Shown: positions 36,493 to 45,739, counted from the first letter of the stretch. The stretch: 64,000 bases of DNA from Nematostella vectensis (GCF_932526225.1 NC_064041.1:10028813-10092812); one strand, 5' to 3'. The notes: a model not told the origin generated them from the letters alone. Made by a program: numbers and translations.

Positions 36493-37481
36493 CTAGGGTG
36501 GCGCTGGCGTCGCGCTACGCAACTGCGATCGCGTGAAGCCGTGCTTAGAGTACGCCGTGTAATACAACACTGGCTGTCCGGGCTCCATGACCCTCTTTAG
36601 TATTGGGTACGCCTTGCTTGTCCACCACGGGTCCGTCTCCCGCCGTCGGCCCTTGTCCTGAAGGTCTTCCTCGTTTACGGCGATTTACACCTCCGTCCCG
36701 ACCTCCAAGGGGGCCTCTAAGGGGGGTTTTTCGGCTTTGAGAGGCACGCGCCTCAGCTTTATGGCGTCCTCAGGCGCAAGGCCAGTCATTCGAGTCTTCG
36801 TTGCGTTTATGTCCGAGAAGACGATTGGCAGAGCAGTAACCCACTCGCGGTTTGTCTTGCCGGAAGCAAGCTCCTTCGAGTACTGCGCACGAAATAGGCG
36901 CTGCGCTAGCCAGCGATGGAAAGACTCGGCGAAAGCTTGGCTCCTGTGGTGCCCAGGCTCAGCCCGTCGGACCTTCACCCCGTGGTCTGTTAGGAGCTTC
37001 GTGGTAGCACCCTTGAACTCCGTGCCGTCATCAACCATGAGGACTTTAGGCCATGTGAGAGGTCCCTCTTCGTAGATGCCAGCGAGTTCGCGGGAGACGA
37101 CGGCCGCGCTCTTAGTCCTCAATGGGCGGGCGGCTTTATATTGTGAAGCAACGTCAACGACAGTCAGGGCATACTTGTACTTACTTGTACATACTTGTAC
37201 TTGCGGTCGGTTGGTAAGAATAGCAGGTCCGACTGGTGGATACGGTTTGGTATCTGCTCCGAGAAGTGGGCGTAGGTAGTCGGAGGAGGGGGCGTCTGTG
37301 TGTAGCCCCCGACGGGCTGCGAGCTTACCCACCTGCGCGCTCGATCTATGGAGGCTGAGCCCTTGGGAAGTTTGGCATGCAGGGCGGTCACTCCCTGGAA
37401 ACCACCTCTGGCGTAGTATATAGGACGAAGGAACGCATCGAGCTCTTCGTCGGACATTCGCTTGCCGTTCCGGCGGGCCAT
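36493..37481 (-). pseudogene. Retrovirus-like DDE integrase of the element, broken by a frameshift and a stop
   Basis: It is read in two overlapping frames. The N-terminal frame (37481-37164) ends just after the first catalytic aspartate region (QSDLLFLP). The second (37332-36685) holds VDDGTEF and the glutamate in AFAESFHRW, 34 residues apart. The frame break is at a tandem duplication of GTACAAGTA words near 37170-37200. After a TAA at 36685-36687, the same frame continues with an RRRETDPWW stretch to a TAG at 36493. This resembles the C-terminal SH3/chromo-like domain of such integrases. It would have inserted the element and made the 6-bp duplication. Confidence 0.85.
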
Positions 37482-37544
37482 TACGTGCGTATCGGGACGG
37501 GGGAATCAGTCTCCAACAGGCGGATGTCGTCTGCTTAGCCTTCG

Positions 37545-37622
37545 GCGTACGTATACGTACACGTATACGCGCAGCATGAAAAAAGGCCGCCTAGACGCAT
37601 ACGTACGTATACGCGTTTCGAC
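37545..37622. promoter_or_regulatory. Palindromic GTATACGTAC cluster between integrase and the next gene
   Basis: GCGTACGTATACGTACACGT and CATACGTACGTATACGCG form overlapping self-complementary words. They lie just upstream of the integrase start (- strand) and just downstream of the next gene. It could be an operator, a promoter or a transcription stop. Confidence 0.45.
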
Positions 37623-37643
37623 GGCAGCTGCATCACAGCAAGC

Positions 37644-38038
37644 GGCTAGCTGCGTAGCCGATGGCGAGAGCGCCGGCGCCTATGTACGCCAACTCCCCAA
37701 GTTTTTCTGGGGACGTAGTAGTCGGACAGCTCGGGGGCCCGCATCGACTCCATGGAGGTCTGGTTGTAGAGTTTGAGCGCGTAGTCGGTGTCGGTGAAGT
37801 TCTGCTTTGCGAGGGACCCTCTCTCGCGACTTTGAGCTTGCCAATCGAGGATTTTTTGTCGCCGCTGTTGGTAGCGTCCATAGTCTTGTTGGTATTTCTC
37901 TAGGGCCTTGTCGTGCCTCTCCTTCTCGGCTAAGGCGGGGCTCTCATCGTTCTACAGGAACTTTGCGAGGTAGTTGCCACCAACGAATGCAGTCGCGTTT
38001 AGGACGGCGCCGCCAACCAAAATCGCGATAGAGCCCAT
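37644..38038 (-). pseudogene. Small two-membrane-segment protein with central helical region, broken
   Basis: From an ATG at 38038 a hydrophobic N-terminus (MGSIAILVGGAVLNATAFVG) runs into a TAG near 37954. The same frame then continues through a charged helical stretch (EKERHDKALEKYQQDYGRY) to a frame break near 37700, after which another frame supplies a C-terminal membrane segment (LAYIGAGALAIGYAASRLL). I recognise the pattern from related cnidarian elements. Its function is unknown and a virion membrane protein is an inference. Confidence 0.6.
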
Positions 38039-38112
38039 GTCTATGCGAAGCACACTCCACGCGCTGTGTGTATGCGCAAGGCGCGCACGAGTCTAACACA
38101 CGGCCCACGCTA

Positions 38113-38337
38113 CTACATGGGCAGGATCTTCTGGTTCTCAAGGTAACCCTTCAAAGCGACAGCAACTGCGACGGCGGCAGTCATTTTTGCGTAGTTCATG
38201 GCGTTCGCGGAGGGATCTTTGGTGAAGTCCTCGCGTAAGACCTTACGCCCAACCCAGCCAATACCGGCGACGAGGCCGGTTATGACTGCGGCGTCGGTAA
38301 TGGTCTTTGTAATCTTGCTCTGCTGCGTCGTCGACAT
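38113..38337 (-). CDS. 74-aa small membrane protein
   Basis: Starts MSTTQQSKITKT. It has hydrophobic stretches at about residues 17-31 (AAVITGLVAGIGWVG) and 50-64 (AKMTAAVAVAVALKG), and ends LENQKILPM. It looks intact. A TATA-like word (TTTATACAC) lies about 30 bp upstream of the ATG. Function unknown. It belongs to the run of small membrane genes on the - strand. Confidence 0.65.
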   Translation of the reverse strand: MSTTQQSKITKTITDAAVITGLVAGIGWVGRKVLREDFTKDPSANAMNYAKMTAAVAVAVALKGYLENQKILPM

Positions 38338-38377
38338 AGTGCGGATATGGGTGGGGCCCTCGTGTATAAATGTCTGC

Positions 38378-39070
38378 TTACTCCATGGATAACAGCCGAG
38401 ACCCGGGAGCGCGAAGCGCTGTCATCGGAGCGCGCTCCTTGGTCTGCTGTGCGGCCGCCAGCGGCGGCCTTGCGGGCGGAGTCCCGCCGTCGGCCGCTGC
38501 GTGCGGATCGGTAGCTCGCTCGGCCCCGGGGCCACCAGCTGGTGTGCGCGTGAACGCGGCAGCTAGCTCCCGCCTAGGTGTGTAGAGGCCGATCAATGAC
38601 ACTAGAAGACCAGCGAGCCCGATGACCGAGCTGGCCGACCAGGCAGAGTTGCTCTCCGGGGCAGGTGTGTGTGCCGAAGGCATGCCAGCGCTTGCCGTTC
38701 CGGAGGCGGCATCGTCGGCGCGCAAGCGCCGACCCGGCTGCGGCTCGCTTGGCCCCGGGGCCACCGGCAGCTGCTGCGCAGAGGCGACACGAAGCGACTC
38801 TTTCTTCGCTCTGTTGATTCGGTTCCACTTTGCCAAGCGCCTTCCGGCTTCGACTAGTCCAGGGTGAGGTCGGGTCGCGGGCGGTTCGGGGCTCGTGATT
38901 CGCGCGTCGCGCGCCGCTGCCGGGACGGCAGCCACAGGCGCACGTGCAGGTTCTTGATGCCGTTTGCCAGGTTCTTGGGCAAGTTCTTGAGCAAGTTGTT
39001 CGTCAGGCTGGGCACTAGTACTCCCTTGAGGTTCCTCCATCTGCGTCGACGTGCGAACACGCGGTGTCAA
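38378..39070 (-). CDS. 230-aa Ala/Pro-rich protein with one membrane segment
   Basis: A conserved-looking core (LVEAGRRLAKWNRINRAKKE, residues about 72-91) is followed by a low-complexity linker and one membrane segment (VIGLAGLLVSLIGLY, about 149-163). The Ala/Pro-rich tail is probably non-native read-through of decayed sequence. The linker contains one copy of the dispersed 15-bp motif (38689-38703). The true start may be the internal methionine at residue 11. Function unknown. Confidence 0.55.
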   Translation of the reverse strand: MTPRVRTSTQMEEPQGSTSAQPDEQLAQELAQEPGKRHQEPARAPVAAVPAAARDARITSPEPPATRPHPGLVEAGRRLAKWNRINRAKKESLRVASAQQLPVAPGPSEPQPGRRLRADDAASGTASAGMPSAHTPAPESNSAWSASSVIGLAGLLVSLIGLYTPRRELAAAFTRTPAGGPGAERATDPHAAADGGTPPARPPLAAAQQTKERAPMTALRAPGSRLLSME

Positions 39071-39102
39071 CTACTTGGAACCAAGTACTTGGCACCAAGT
39101 GG
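39062..39102. promoter_or_regulatory. Overlapping CCAAGTACTTGG palindromes
   Basis: ACTTGGAACCAAGTACTTGG followed by CACCAAGT forms nested inverted repeats directly upstream of the 230-aa gene (- strand). It is a candidate regulatory site. Confidence 0.45.
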
Positions 39103-39133
39103 TAGGAGAAGTGGCGAGCTTTCAAATGAGCGT

Positions 39134-39541
39134 CTACTCTGGGATGGCGGGCTCGACACTGTCCGCGGCTGCTACCTCGTGTTGGCTCCGCGCGTCGGCG
39201 CTTGCTGTTCCGGTGTCGGCACGACAGTCCACGTGACGCGCTATGTGTAACGCCCCGGCGGCTAAAGCCATCAAACGACCGCGTCGTAGAGCCAGGCTTC
39301 CGCACAATATGCGGAGCTCGTTGTTGACGATGTAGTCGGACACTAGGTCATTGTGAAGATCGACCACACTGTCTATCGGCAGCGCCATGCCTACCAGCTT
39401 GGTCGTAAGCTTCAGAAAGATGTCTGCCAGGGCGTCTGTAGTCCGGTTGGCTAGAGCGGTCTCGTATCGCCTCTGGTACTTCCTCACCTCCTCGGCGCTC
39501 ATGCGTTTGACGTCGTCGTGAGTCAGGGCCTTGCCTACCAT
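39134..39541 (-). CDS. 135-aa helical protein of the element
   Basis: Predicted mostly helical: a charged N-terminus (LTHDDVKRMSAEEVRKYQRR), a hydrophobic segment (FLKLTTKLVGMALPI, about residues 42-56), then a second helical region with NNELRILCGSLALRRGR. The tail after about residue 107 includes one copy of the dispersed motif (39199-39213) and may be degenerate. No function is known to me; it lies among the structural genes. Confidence 0.55.
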   Translation of the reverse strand: MVGKALTHDDVKRMSAEEVRKYQRRYETALANRTTDALADIFLKLTTKLVGMALPIDSVVDLHNDLVSDYIVNNELRILCGSLALRRGRLMALAAGALHIARHVDCRADTGTASADARSQHEVAAADSVEPAIPE

Positions 39542-39544
39542 TTT

Positions 39545-39718
39545 TCACGACTTCCCCGAGGCTACGAGAATCGCGAGTTCCTCTCTCGCGTCTGCTATCT
39601 CAGTTTGCTCACCTCCGGTTGCCGCCCCGGCAGGTTGAGTCGAACAGTCCAACGACTCGACGGCCGGGAGGCCTGCGGCGTCCCCCTCAAGAAGACTCTC
39701 AAAGTATTCGTCGCTCAT
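39545..39718 (-). CDS. Short acidic protein, about 57 aa
   Basis: Taken from the second of two adjacent methionines (MSDEYFESLLEGDAAG). It ends four bases before the 135-aa gene starts, which argues for a real small gene in a tight cluster. The ORF could extend seven residues upstream. Function unknown. Confidence 0.45.
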   Translation of the reverse strand: MSDEYFESLLEGDAAGLPAVESLDCSTQPAGAATGGEQTEIADAREELAILVASGKS

Positions 39719-39763
39719 CATGCCGTGGCTAAGGTGCATATACGTTATGCCCTAGGGCGGTGG

Positions 39764-40366
39764 TTACCGTTCAACTAGGGCGATGGTATAAGGGTGACGC
39801 AAGCAAAACTCTAACTTCGAGAACTTTTTCGTCTTGAGGGCCTTCATGTACTCTTTCATCTTCTCTTCTGAGAGCTCCGCGCAGTAGTCATGCAGCATAG
39901 CTTTCATGTCCGCCTTGCTCGGGGTATAGAAGACCACCAGGGCCGCGATGTAGTCGCGGAACGGCTTCGTGATGCTGGTGAGCTGCTGCGTGATCACCCA
40001 CACGCTAATACCCACGTGGCGCGCGCTGAATGCCAAGTTGACGAGCTGGTCAGAGCGCCTCTTTACGTCTTTCGAGGCCAAACAGTCGTCGAGTATGATT
40101 AGCGTATTAGTGTCTTCGAAGAGAGTGGAGACAAACCTCAGCAGTACGTCGATCTGACCCGCCTCAGGTGCTATGACAAACAGACGATTGTCGCCCTCGC
40201 CAAAGCCGTCGTATGTTTTGTTGTAGACAAAGGTAGGGCACATGAGTACGATGTAGTCAAACTTGCCCCGGAAAGGGCCGCGCAGTCGGTCCACTACGAA
40301 TTGGGTCTTCCCGCATGACGTCGGGCCCACGATGAGAGCGTTAAATGGGACGTTCTTCGGGTCCAT
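39764..40366 (-). CDS. A32/FtsK-type DNA-packaging ATPase
   Basis: 200 residues. Walker A GPTSCGKT at 14-21, Walker B LIILDDC at 89-95, and a downstream SARHVGISVWVITQQ stretch typical of the sensor-like motif in poxvirus-A32-type and Polinton ATPases. It would pump DNA into capsids. The frame is open over the whole family length, so this is one of the best-preserved genes. It lies just 3' of the capsid-like gene on the same strand, as expected for a morphogenesis module. Confidence 0.85.
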   Translation of the reverse strand: MDPKNVPFNALIVGPTSCGKTQFVVDRLRGPFRGKFDYIVLMCPTFVYNKTYDGFGEGDNRLFVIAPEAGQIDVLLRFVSTLFEDTNTLIILDDCLASKDVKRRSDQLVNLAFSARHVGISVWVITQQLTSITKPFRDYIAALVVFYTPSKADMKAMLHDYCAELSEEKMKEYMKALKTKKFSKLEFCLRHPYTIALVER

Positions 40367-40385
40367 ACCGCTCCGGCGTATGTGC

Positions 40386-41651
40386 TCAGTATTGTATGGA
40401 CTCTAGCTGTCCGTTCAGAAGGTTCATTTGGGCGTCGGCCACCACAAACACGTGACAGTTTACGCTACCCAAGCCGCCTGCCGTGCGTTTTATCTCGAGG
40501 TGCACACCGTCGCGGGTATTGACCAATCGGAGACCACCCCCATGCATGGCGCTGTCGTCCGTCGTTCGGAGGTCGAATCAAAGAGCAAACTTGTTATCGC
40601 CATTGAACGACTCGGGGCCGATTGCCGGGGCGGCGGGCGCTCTGCTGTGCCCCCCCCGGGGAGGGGCGGACGAACCGCCTTTTTGCCTCCTTCCAGAAAT
40701 CCATGGGGCGCAGGCCCTGGTTGAAGACTTTGTTTGGCATGCCGTCGATTGTAACGCGAACGCTCTTGATGTCGGGGTACACGAACTTCTCAGAGTCGCG
40801 AGTCCCTGCCGTGTATGGCTCCACAAAGTGGAGCAGCAGACCACTCATAGACCTTCGCGGCAGGTTGACACTCTCGTTGATTATGCTGTCCGTCCCTTTG
40901 CTAATCACGAAGGTCTTGTGAAGGTTCACTTGCTCGTAGAAGAACGTTGTGCCGTTGTGGTAGGCGGCGGCTGCAGACCGGGCGAGGTTGTCGTCCCTCA
41001 GGCTTTCGTACTCCAGCTCTAGATTTTTGATGCCATAGGATAATTTGGTGGTATCGGTTCCGACTACTACCTGGTCAGGCGCTGCGAACAAGATCTCGAA
41101 GAGCAGCGCCTCGGGGAGCGCCCTTGGGTACAGCACGCCGTGGTCCGTCAGCAGAGAATGGTCTAGCGGGATGGTGTACCTCGCCCCGTGGGCGGCGCTT
41201 AGAGCGTTCTCCTTGGCGTTACTGGTCGCTTTATCGCCAGCCTTGGAGCGAAGCTTGCGCATGTTTTCTGACTGTATGCCCTGCTCCAGGCGGTCCTCTC
41301 TCTCGACCTTGGACAGGTAAAGCTCCTCATACGTCTTGAAGGCGTCATAGCGGTCGGTGTCCTGGAGCGTTTCTCCTGCAAACGTGATTTTCAGGCGGCT
41401 CACGAGATTTCGGCCGACGTTGTTCACGACTGTATTATTCGCATGGCCTTAGACGGAGAGATCGAGACCGACCCTCAAGGAGCCAGGCACGAGCGTGACG
41501 CCCTCTGATAGCTTTGGGACCGCCACATATAGCGTCTCGCCTGGGGAGGCCGTCGACGGGTTGAGAGTGACCCGGTGAACAGTTCTCTCTGCTTTCAACC
41601 CCAGGGGAATTCTGGGTGTTCGTGGGGGTCGAGTTTATCGCTGACTGACAT
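40386..41651 (-). pseudogene. Major-capsid-like protein (double-jelly-roll candidate), frameshifted
   Basis: The largest open part is 41427-40594. It belongs to a family recurrent in cnidarian virus-like elements that I take to be the major capsid protein, from its position beside the ATPase, its size and its beta-rich sequence. The N-terminus starts at the ATG at 41651, with frame breaks at about 41600 and a stop near 41450. At the C-terminus the frame is disrupted around 40600-40690, and an in-frame TGA lies near 40589. Similarity then continues to a stop at 40386. The capsid call is inference from family style; a structure prediction would settle it. Confidence 0.65.
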
Positions 41652-41702
41652 CGTATAGGCGTATGCACATAAAGTAAGAAGTCGCGTGGCTATGGTGCGG
41701 GC

Positions 41703-41720
41703 TGTTAGACATGTCTAACA
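41703..41720. promoter_or_regulatory. Perfect 18-bp palindrome between divergent structural genes
   Basis: TGTTAGACATGTCTAACA lies in the 98-bp gap between the capsid-like gene (- strand, start 41651) and the 322-aa gene (+ strand, start 41750). It is a good candidate for a dimeric regulator site controlling both. Confidence 0.6.
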
Positions 41721-41749
41721 TAGCATAGCACGAGTTATGCGCACGCATC

Positions 41750-42718
41750 ATGGGTGATGTTGACGTCGACATTGACGATACATTGCCCGGTGCATCCGCC
41801 GATCGCGGGGTGGGGGACGACGAGACGACGCCCCTTATCCCGTTCGACCCCGACGATGGGGAGTCGATCCCAATGACGAGCACGTCGTCGCGTACGCATG
41901 CTGCGCATAGGACGGTTACTCGAAGCGCAACGCAAACCGCCGGAACGGCAAGCGCTGAAACCTCGTTCATCACAGAGGGTGCAGCGACAAGACTCGGTCT
42001 CCAGTTCCTCAGGGAGGAATACCTAAACCTTAACGAGAATCTGCTACGGTTCCAGTCAGACCGGAGGGGGAAGACGCTAATACGGGTTCGCAACCTCGAC
42101 AAAGGAGGTTGGTCTAAACCAAGACAGTTGTTCAACGAGGACGGGGGCGTCCGACAGGACGTTACAAATCTGAGAGGCTTCAAGCTGGCGATGGGGTCCG
42201 CGGCAGAGGTAGACGCGGTCATCCAGGAGAACACAGAACGGATCCTAGAGCTGCAAGGGGTGGTAGCCACAGACAGGGAGACCATCGACGACCCTAACTC
42301 GTCAGAGAGTAGCCGCCAAGAGGCCCGTGAGCGCAACGAGGAGAGGCTGTCCGAGATTGACGAACTAGAACGCGAAAACCGAGAGCTCGAGAACCAAAAG
42401 CCGCTAAAAGAGCGCATCAAAGCCATCTTCAAAAAAAACGGCTTTACCGTCACCGCTATCGGGTTGGCCGTAGCGGCCATTGTGACGTCGCTCGGCAAGT
42501 CGCTCTCCTCCGTGGCCAGAGGGGTCGGTAACGAGCTTAAGGCCATCGGTAAAAAGCTGGGCGAACTTCTCCCCGGGCTAGTAGGCAGCATCGCGAACTT
42601 CGTGTTTAAGGCTGCAGGGGAAGCGGTGAAATTCCTTGGCGAAAATGCGTGGCTGCTCATTCTAGCCGTAGCCGCGTTCTTGGCTCGTCGAATGCAAAGC
42701 AGTCATCGGAACAAGTAA
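41750..42718 (+). CDS. 322-aa coiled-coil membrane protein of the element
   Basis: An acidic, Ser/Thr-rich N-terminus of about 65 residues, a middle region, then a strong charged coiled coil (about 165-222) rich in Glu and Arg. The C-terminal third is hydrophobic (VTAIGLAVAAIVTSLG, GLVGSIANFVFKAAG and AWLLILAVAAFLA), predicting two or three membrane-inserting helices. The family is recurrent in cnidarian virus-like elements. Function unknown; a membrane-remodelling or internal virion protein is an inference. The frame is open throughout. One dispersed 15-bp motif lies at 41940-41954. Its 3' end overlaps the convergent 488-aa gene by 16 bp. Confidence 0.65.
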   Translation: MGDVDVDIDDTLPGASADRGVGDDETTPLIPFDPDDGESIPMTSTSSRTHAAHRTVTRSATQTAGTASAETSFITEGAATRLGLQFLREEYLNLNENLLRFQSDRRGKTLIRVRNLDKGGWSKPRQLFNEDGGVRQDVTNLRGFKLAMGSAAEVDAVIQENTERILELQGVVATDRETIDDPNSSESSRQEARERNEERLSEIDELERENRELENQKPLKERIKAIFKKNGFTVTAIGLAVAAIVTSLGKSLSSVARGVGNELKAIGKKLGELLPGLVGSIANFVFKAAGEAVKFLGENAWLLILAVAAFLARRMQSSHRNK

Positions 42719-44166
42719 CACGCCGCGGCCATCACGAGCACCGACAACCCCACCTTGAGGGCGGTGTGGTCACTTTTCTCGCCCGACAGGGTAGGGGCCG
42801 CGCCCTCCGCGTGCACTTTCGCAGGGGTGCTTTGCCGCCGGGGCGGCGCGTGGTCAGTCGCGTGTTGCACCCTAGGATGCCCACCGGCCATGTTATGAGC
42901 ACCAACTGGCTTTGTCTCGGTGTTGTTCGCGTTTGCGCCGAGCTTCATGGAGTCCGTGGCTTTCTGCAGCTTATTGTTGTAGCCCACGACCCTTTGCGTG
43001 TTTATCACCAGATCGCTCGGCATCAGCCACACTCCTGGTGCAACCGCAAGACTCAGTCTCACCTTGGCCTCCTGCACGGCTAACTGGTACCTTTGCACGC
43101 TTTGAGCGATGTCGTTTTCTATGATCGCGTCTTCGAGCAGCTCCGTGAACTCCGCCTGCGCCTCCATGGCCGGCCCACCGGCCCCTGAGATAGAGGAACG
43201 GACGTTTACTTGCGCGCCAAGCACTGTGTAGACGAACGCCTCGACCGAGCGGTCGAGTCTCCCTAGCCCTGCTTTCGTCAGCCCCTCGCCTTTGGGAGGC
43301 GCAAACCAGCTATATTGCACGCCCCCGTGGTCGTCGTTGGGTATGTAACCCACCTGCTTCCCACTATTGTACGTCCCACCTTCGTCGCTAAACAGATTGA
43401 GGTGGCTCGGGTACTCGTCCGCCGCCGTGTCGTAGCCACGGATCACGTGCACGTTGCGACACCCCTCCCCCGGGTAGAACACAAACACATCGTCTAGCCC
43501 ATGGTTCCGCCCGCCTTTTCATCGGAAGTCCGACTTACGCGGCAAACCGAACTCTATGCATAGACGCTCGAAAGCGGCCTTCTTGTAGGGGTAACCTTTG
43601 TGCGTGAACGGGTTGTCGCCAGGCAGGGGGACGCCGAGCTCGTAGAGTATCCTCCGGGTGGTAAAGTAGACGTGAAACCTTAGAAATCCCCTGATGACAG
43701 AGGGGAGCGTGGCGAAAGTGGGGTCAGTTAGGGACACCCCACATCCGGCGGTTGCGCACCAGACCGCAAAGTTGAGTTGCTGTGGCCAGTACCCATAGGA
43801 AGGCTCCGATAGCCACCGGCGAGACTCCTTGGCGGACTTGTGCGTGACTACTGTCTCTTTGAATATGTCTCGGACCCTAGTCGTGAATGATTTGTCCTCA
43901 GCCACGTGTATCTCCAGCTGCGTGAGTAGTGGGGTGATGTCTGAGGCCGTGCTCTCCACGGGGGTCGCGGGTACGGCGTAGAGCAGCTTTTGCGCGAGGG
44001 TCAGAGACCTAGGGAAACCTAGGGAAACCGTTTTTTTGGCTTGTTCGGCTATAGCGTGTTTGATATGTTCGGCTATAGAGGCTCCCGCCGCAACTGCCGC
44101 CTTCTTCGTCTCCTCCTCCTTCCTTCGGGGGACCTCGTTCAGCATCTGCCAGCCTTCCCAATCCAT
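42703..44166 (-). pseudogene. 488-codon structural candidate with a single nonsense codon
   Basis: One frame of 488 codons interrupted only by a TGA near 43515-43517, where the 17-18 kb copy has TGG. The N-terminal half contains FAVWCATAGCGVSL and a basic segment; the C-terminal half has an AEFTELLEDAIIEND helical stretch and ends in a hydrophobic tail (VGLSVLVMAAACYLF) that may anchor it in a membrane. The family is known to me only from virus-like elements. The start is shared with a divergent gene across a gap of about 42 bp, a likely bidirectional promoter containing CCCTATTAAACACGAA. Confidence 0.7.
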
Positions 44167-44208
44167 GCTCAGCCCTATTAAACACGAAGGCGGGCTATGT
44201 TCAACAAA

Positions 44209-44886
44209 ATGGTGGTCCTACACGCTGAGTTCACCGGAGGTGAACTGACGCTCTTCTTCGGGCAGCCGATAAGGCGCCCGCGCTTTGTGGCGCTCCGGCA
44301 GTGCTCGCTGTTTAACAGCTGGTATAATCTCGAGCGGGAGCAGCAGATAACGACTACAGACTCCCTCCCGCCCATCGCTACTCTGCCAGACGGGCACCAC
44401 ACGGCCGAGTCCACCATGGAAACGATCAACCACGCTAAAAGCCAGATTCTGACCGCGAAGCTGGATCCCCTCACTGGGAAGATCGTGCTCGTGTCCACAG
44501 GCATTGCGTTCCTAAACGCCGAGCTTTGCGCACTATTTGGCCTAGAGTCTAAAGACGGTCAGATGGCGGGGCGGGGCCTCGTACTGCCCGTGGGGGATCC
44601 CCCAATTGAGGTGACTTTGTCGAAAATAGAGGCCATCTACATCTTCTGCGACATCGTAGACCGCTCGCAGTGCCTCGCCTTAGACGAGCCTTCAAACGTT
44701 CTCGCTTGCCTAGAAACCCGCGGGAGGCCGCACGAGAAAGTCGTCTATGGGACCGACACCCCCATTTGTGTCGCAGCGTCTTCCTCTGAGTTTGTCTCGA
44801 GTATCCGAATATGGGTCAGGGATGACCGCGGTAGACGGGATCACTTTAAGGGCAGGCATGTTCGCCTCGTATTAGACCTAACCTAG
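44209..44886 (+). CDS. 226-aa beta-rich protein, minor-capsid candidate
   Basis: The start is taken at ATG 44209, which is conserved in the 18840 copy; an ATG at 44197 is also in frame. The protein is beta-rich and ends in SSIRIWVRDDRGRRDHF followed by RLVLDL, the closing-strand style of jelly-roll capsid proteins in these elements. About 60 residues near the N-terminus are absent from the 18.8-kb copy. Role as a penton or minor capsid protein is inference. The frame is intact. Confidence 0.6.
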   Translation: MVVLHAEFTGGELTLFFGQPIRRPRFVALRQCSLFNSWYNLEREQQITTTDSLPPIATLPDGHHTAESTMETINHAKSQILTAKLDPLTGKIVLVSTGIAFLNAELCALFGLESKDGQMAGRGLVLPVGDPPIEVTLSKIEAIYIFCDIVDRSQCLALDEPSNVLACLETRGRPHEKVVYGTDTPICVAASSSEFVSSIRIWVRDDRGRRDHFKGRHVRLVLDLT

Positions 44887-44902
44887 GCCCGACATAGCAG
44901 GC

Positions 44903-45652
44903 ATGACGAACAGCGACGTTAGCAGCGGTGGCATATCCATATATCCCCCGCTCCCCAGTGCCCACCCCCTGCAAACGCCTACCGCTCCGGCAATGACCGG
45001 CGGCGACGCGCAAAGTTTCCGACTCCAGGTAATACGTGACACTCAGGCGGTTCTAGACAATGAGATAACGCATTATCGACAGGTGCGGAAGAAGTATAAG
45101 CGCGCCTTTGCCGTTACCCATGCTGTGTCTGTGGCATCCGGCATCGCTGCAGGGGCGCTTTCCGGCGCCGGGCTTGGGGTCTCTTTGAGTGGGATAGGGG
45201 TTCTGATCGGCGCTCCGCTGGCAGGGGTCGCTGGGCTGGTCGGTGTCGTGGGCGCGGGCGCGGGAGTGGTCTCTATGGGTCTTACGACCAAGGTGGCTAA
45301 ACACGAAGACACGATGGTTCTAACGGAGAGTAAGAAAAACTCGATCAGCGAGCTGGTCTCTAAGGCTCTGCAAGACGGGCGTATCTCAGACGAAGAGTTT
45401 CGGCTGATACTTCAGGAACAAGAGAGATACAACGCGCTCAAGGCCGCTATCAGAGCTCGACAGGGCCTCGCACCGCATGATAAAAAAAAGCGGGAAAGGG
45501 CCCTCCCTGGTGGCACGCGAAAGGATGAAAAAGAGACTGCGAAAAATCCGCGAAGAGTTCGGGAGCAAGGTGTTCGAGTAGAACTCAGGTTTAAATGCCA
45601 CGCCGGCGGCTTTGAACTCACGGCCGAAAAATGGTTATTCCACCCTCCGTAG
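44903..45652 (+). CDS. Glycine-rich membrane-hairpin protein with helical C-terminus, C-terminally frameshifted
   Basis: An N-terminal Pro-rich segment, a helix (DNEITHYRQVRKKYKRAFAV), then a long Gly/Ala/Val hydrophobic region (about residues 78-120), predicting a membrane hairpin, and a charged helical region with KNSISELVSKALQDGRISDE. The last 50 residues are out of frame: compared with the copy ending at 20021, an extra A in the A-run at about 45482-45488 shifts the frame. The native stop would then be near 45581. It starts 17 bp after the upstream gene, so the two probably share a transcript. Function unknown. Confidence 0.6.
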   Translation: MTNSDVSSGGISIYPPLPSAHPLQTPTAPAMTGGDAQSFRLQVIRDTQAVLDNEITHYRQVRKKYKRAFAVTHAVSVASGIAAGALSGAGLGVSLSGIGVLIGAPLAGVAGLVGVVGAGAGVVSMGLTTKVAKHEDTMVLTESKKNSISELVSKALQDGRISDEEFRLILQEQERYNALKAAIRARQGLAPHDKKKRERALPGGTRKDEKETAKNPRRVREQGVRVELRFKCHAGGFELTAEKWLFHPP

Positions 45653-45739
45653 GTTGGCGGCCCTCCTCGTTTTCGCGGCCCACCGCCATTTGCCCCAAAA
45701 AGTCGTGTACGCGCAAGTCCTTGGGCTTGCACGCGCCCG

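Noticed and set aside
41635-42660. 341-aa Ser-rich reverse ORF opposite the 322-aa gene
   Set aside because: It is the antisense frame of the coiled-coil protein, with low-complexity Ser and Arg runs typical of shadow ORFs.
37644-45652. Adenain-type cysteine protease of the Polinton-like element
   Set aside because: I looked for a His/Cys-type protease pattern among the element's frames and found none that I could support.
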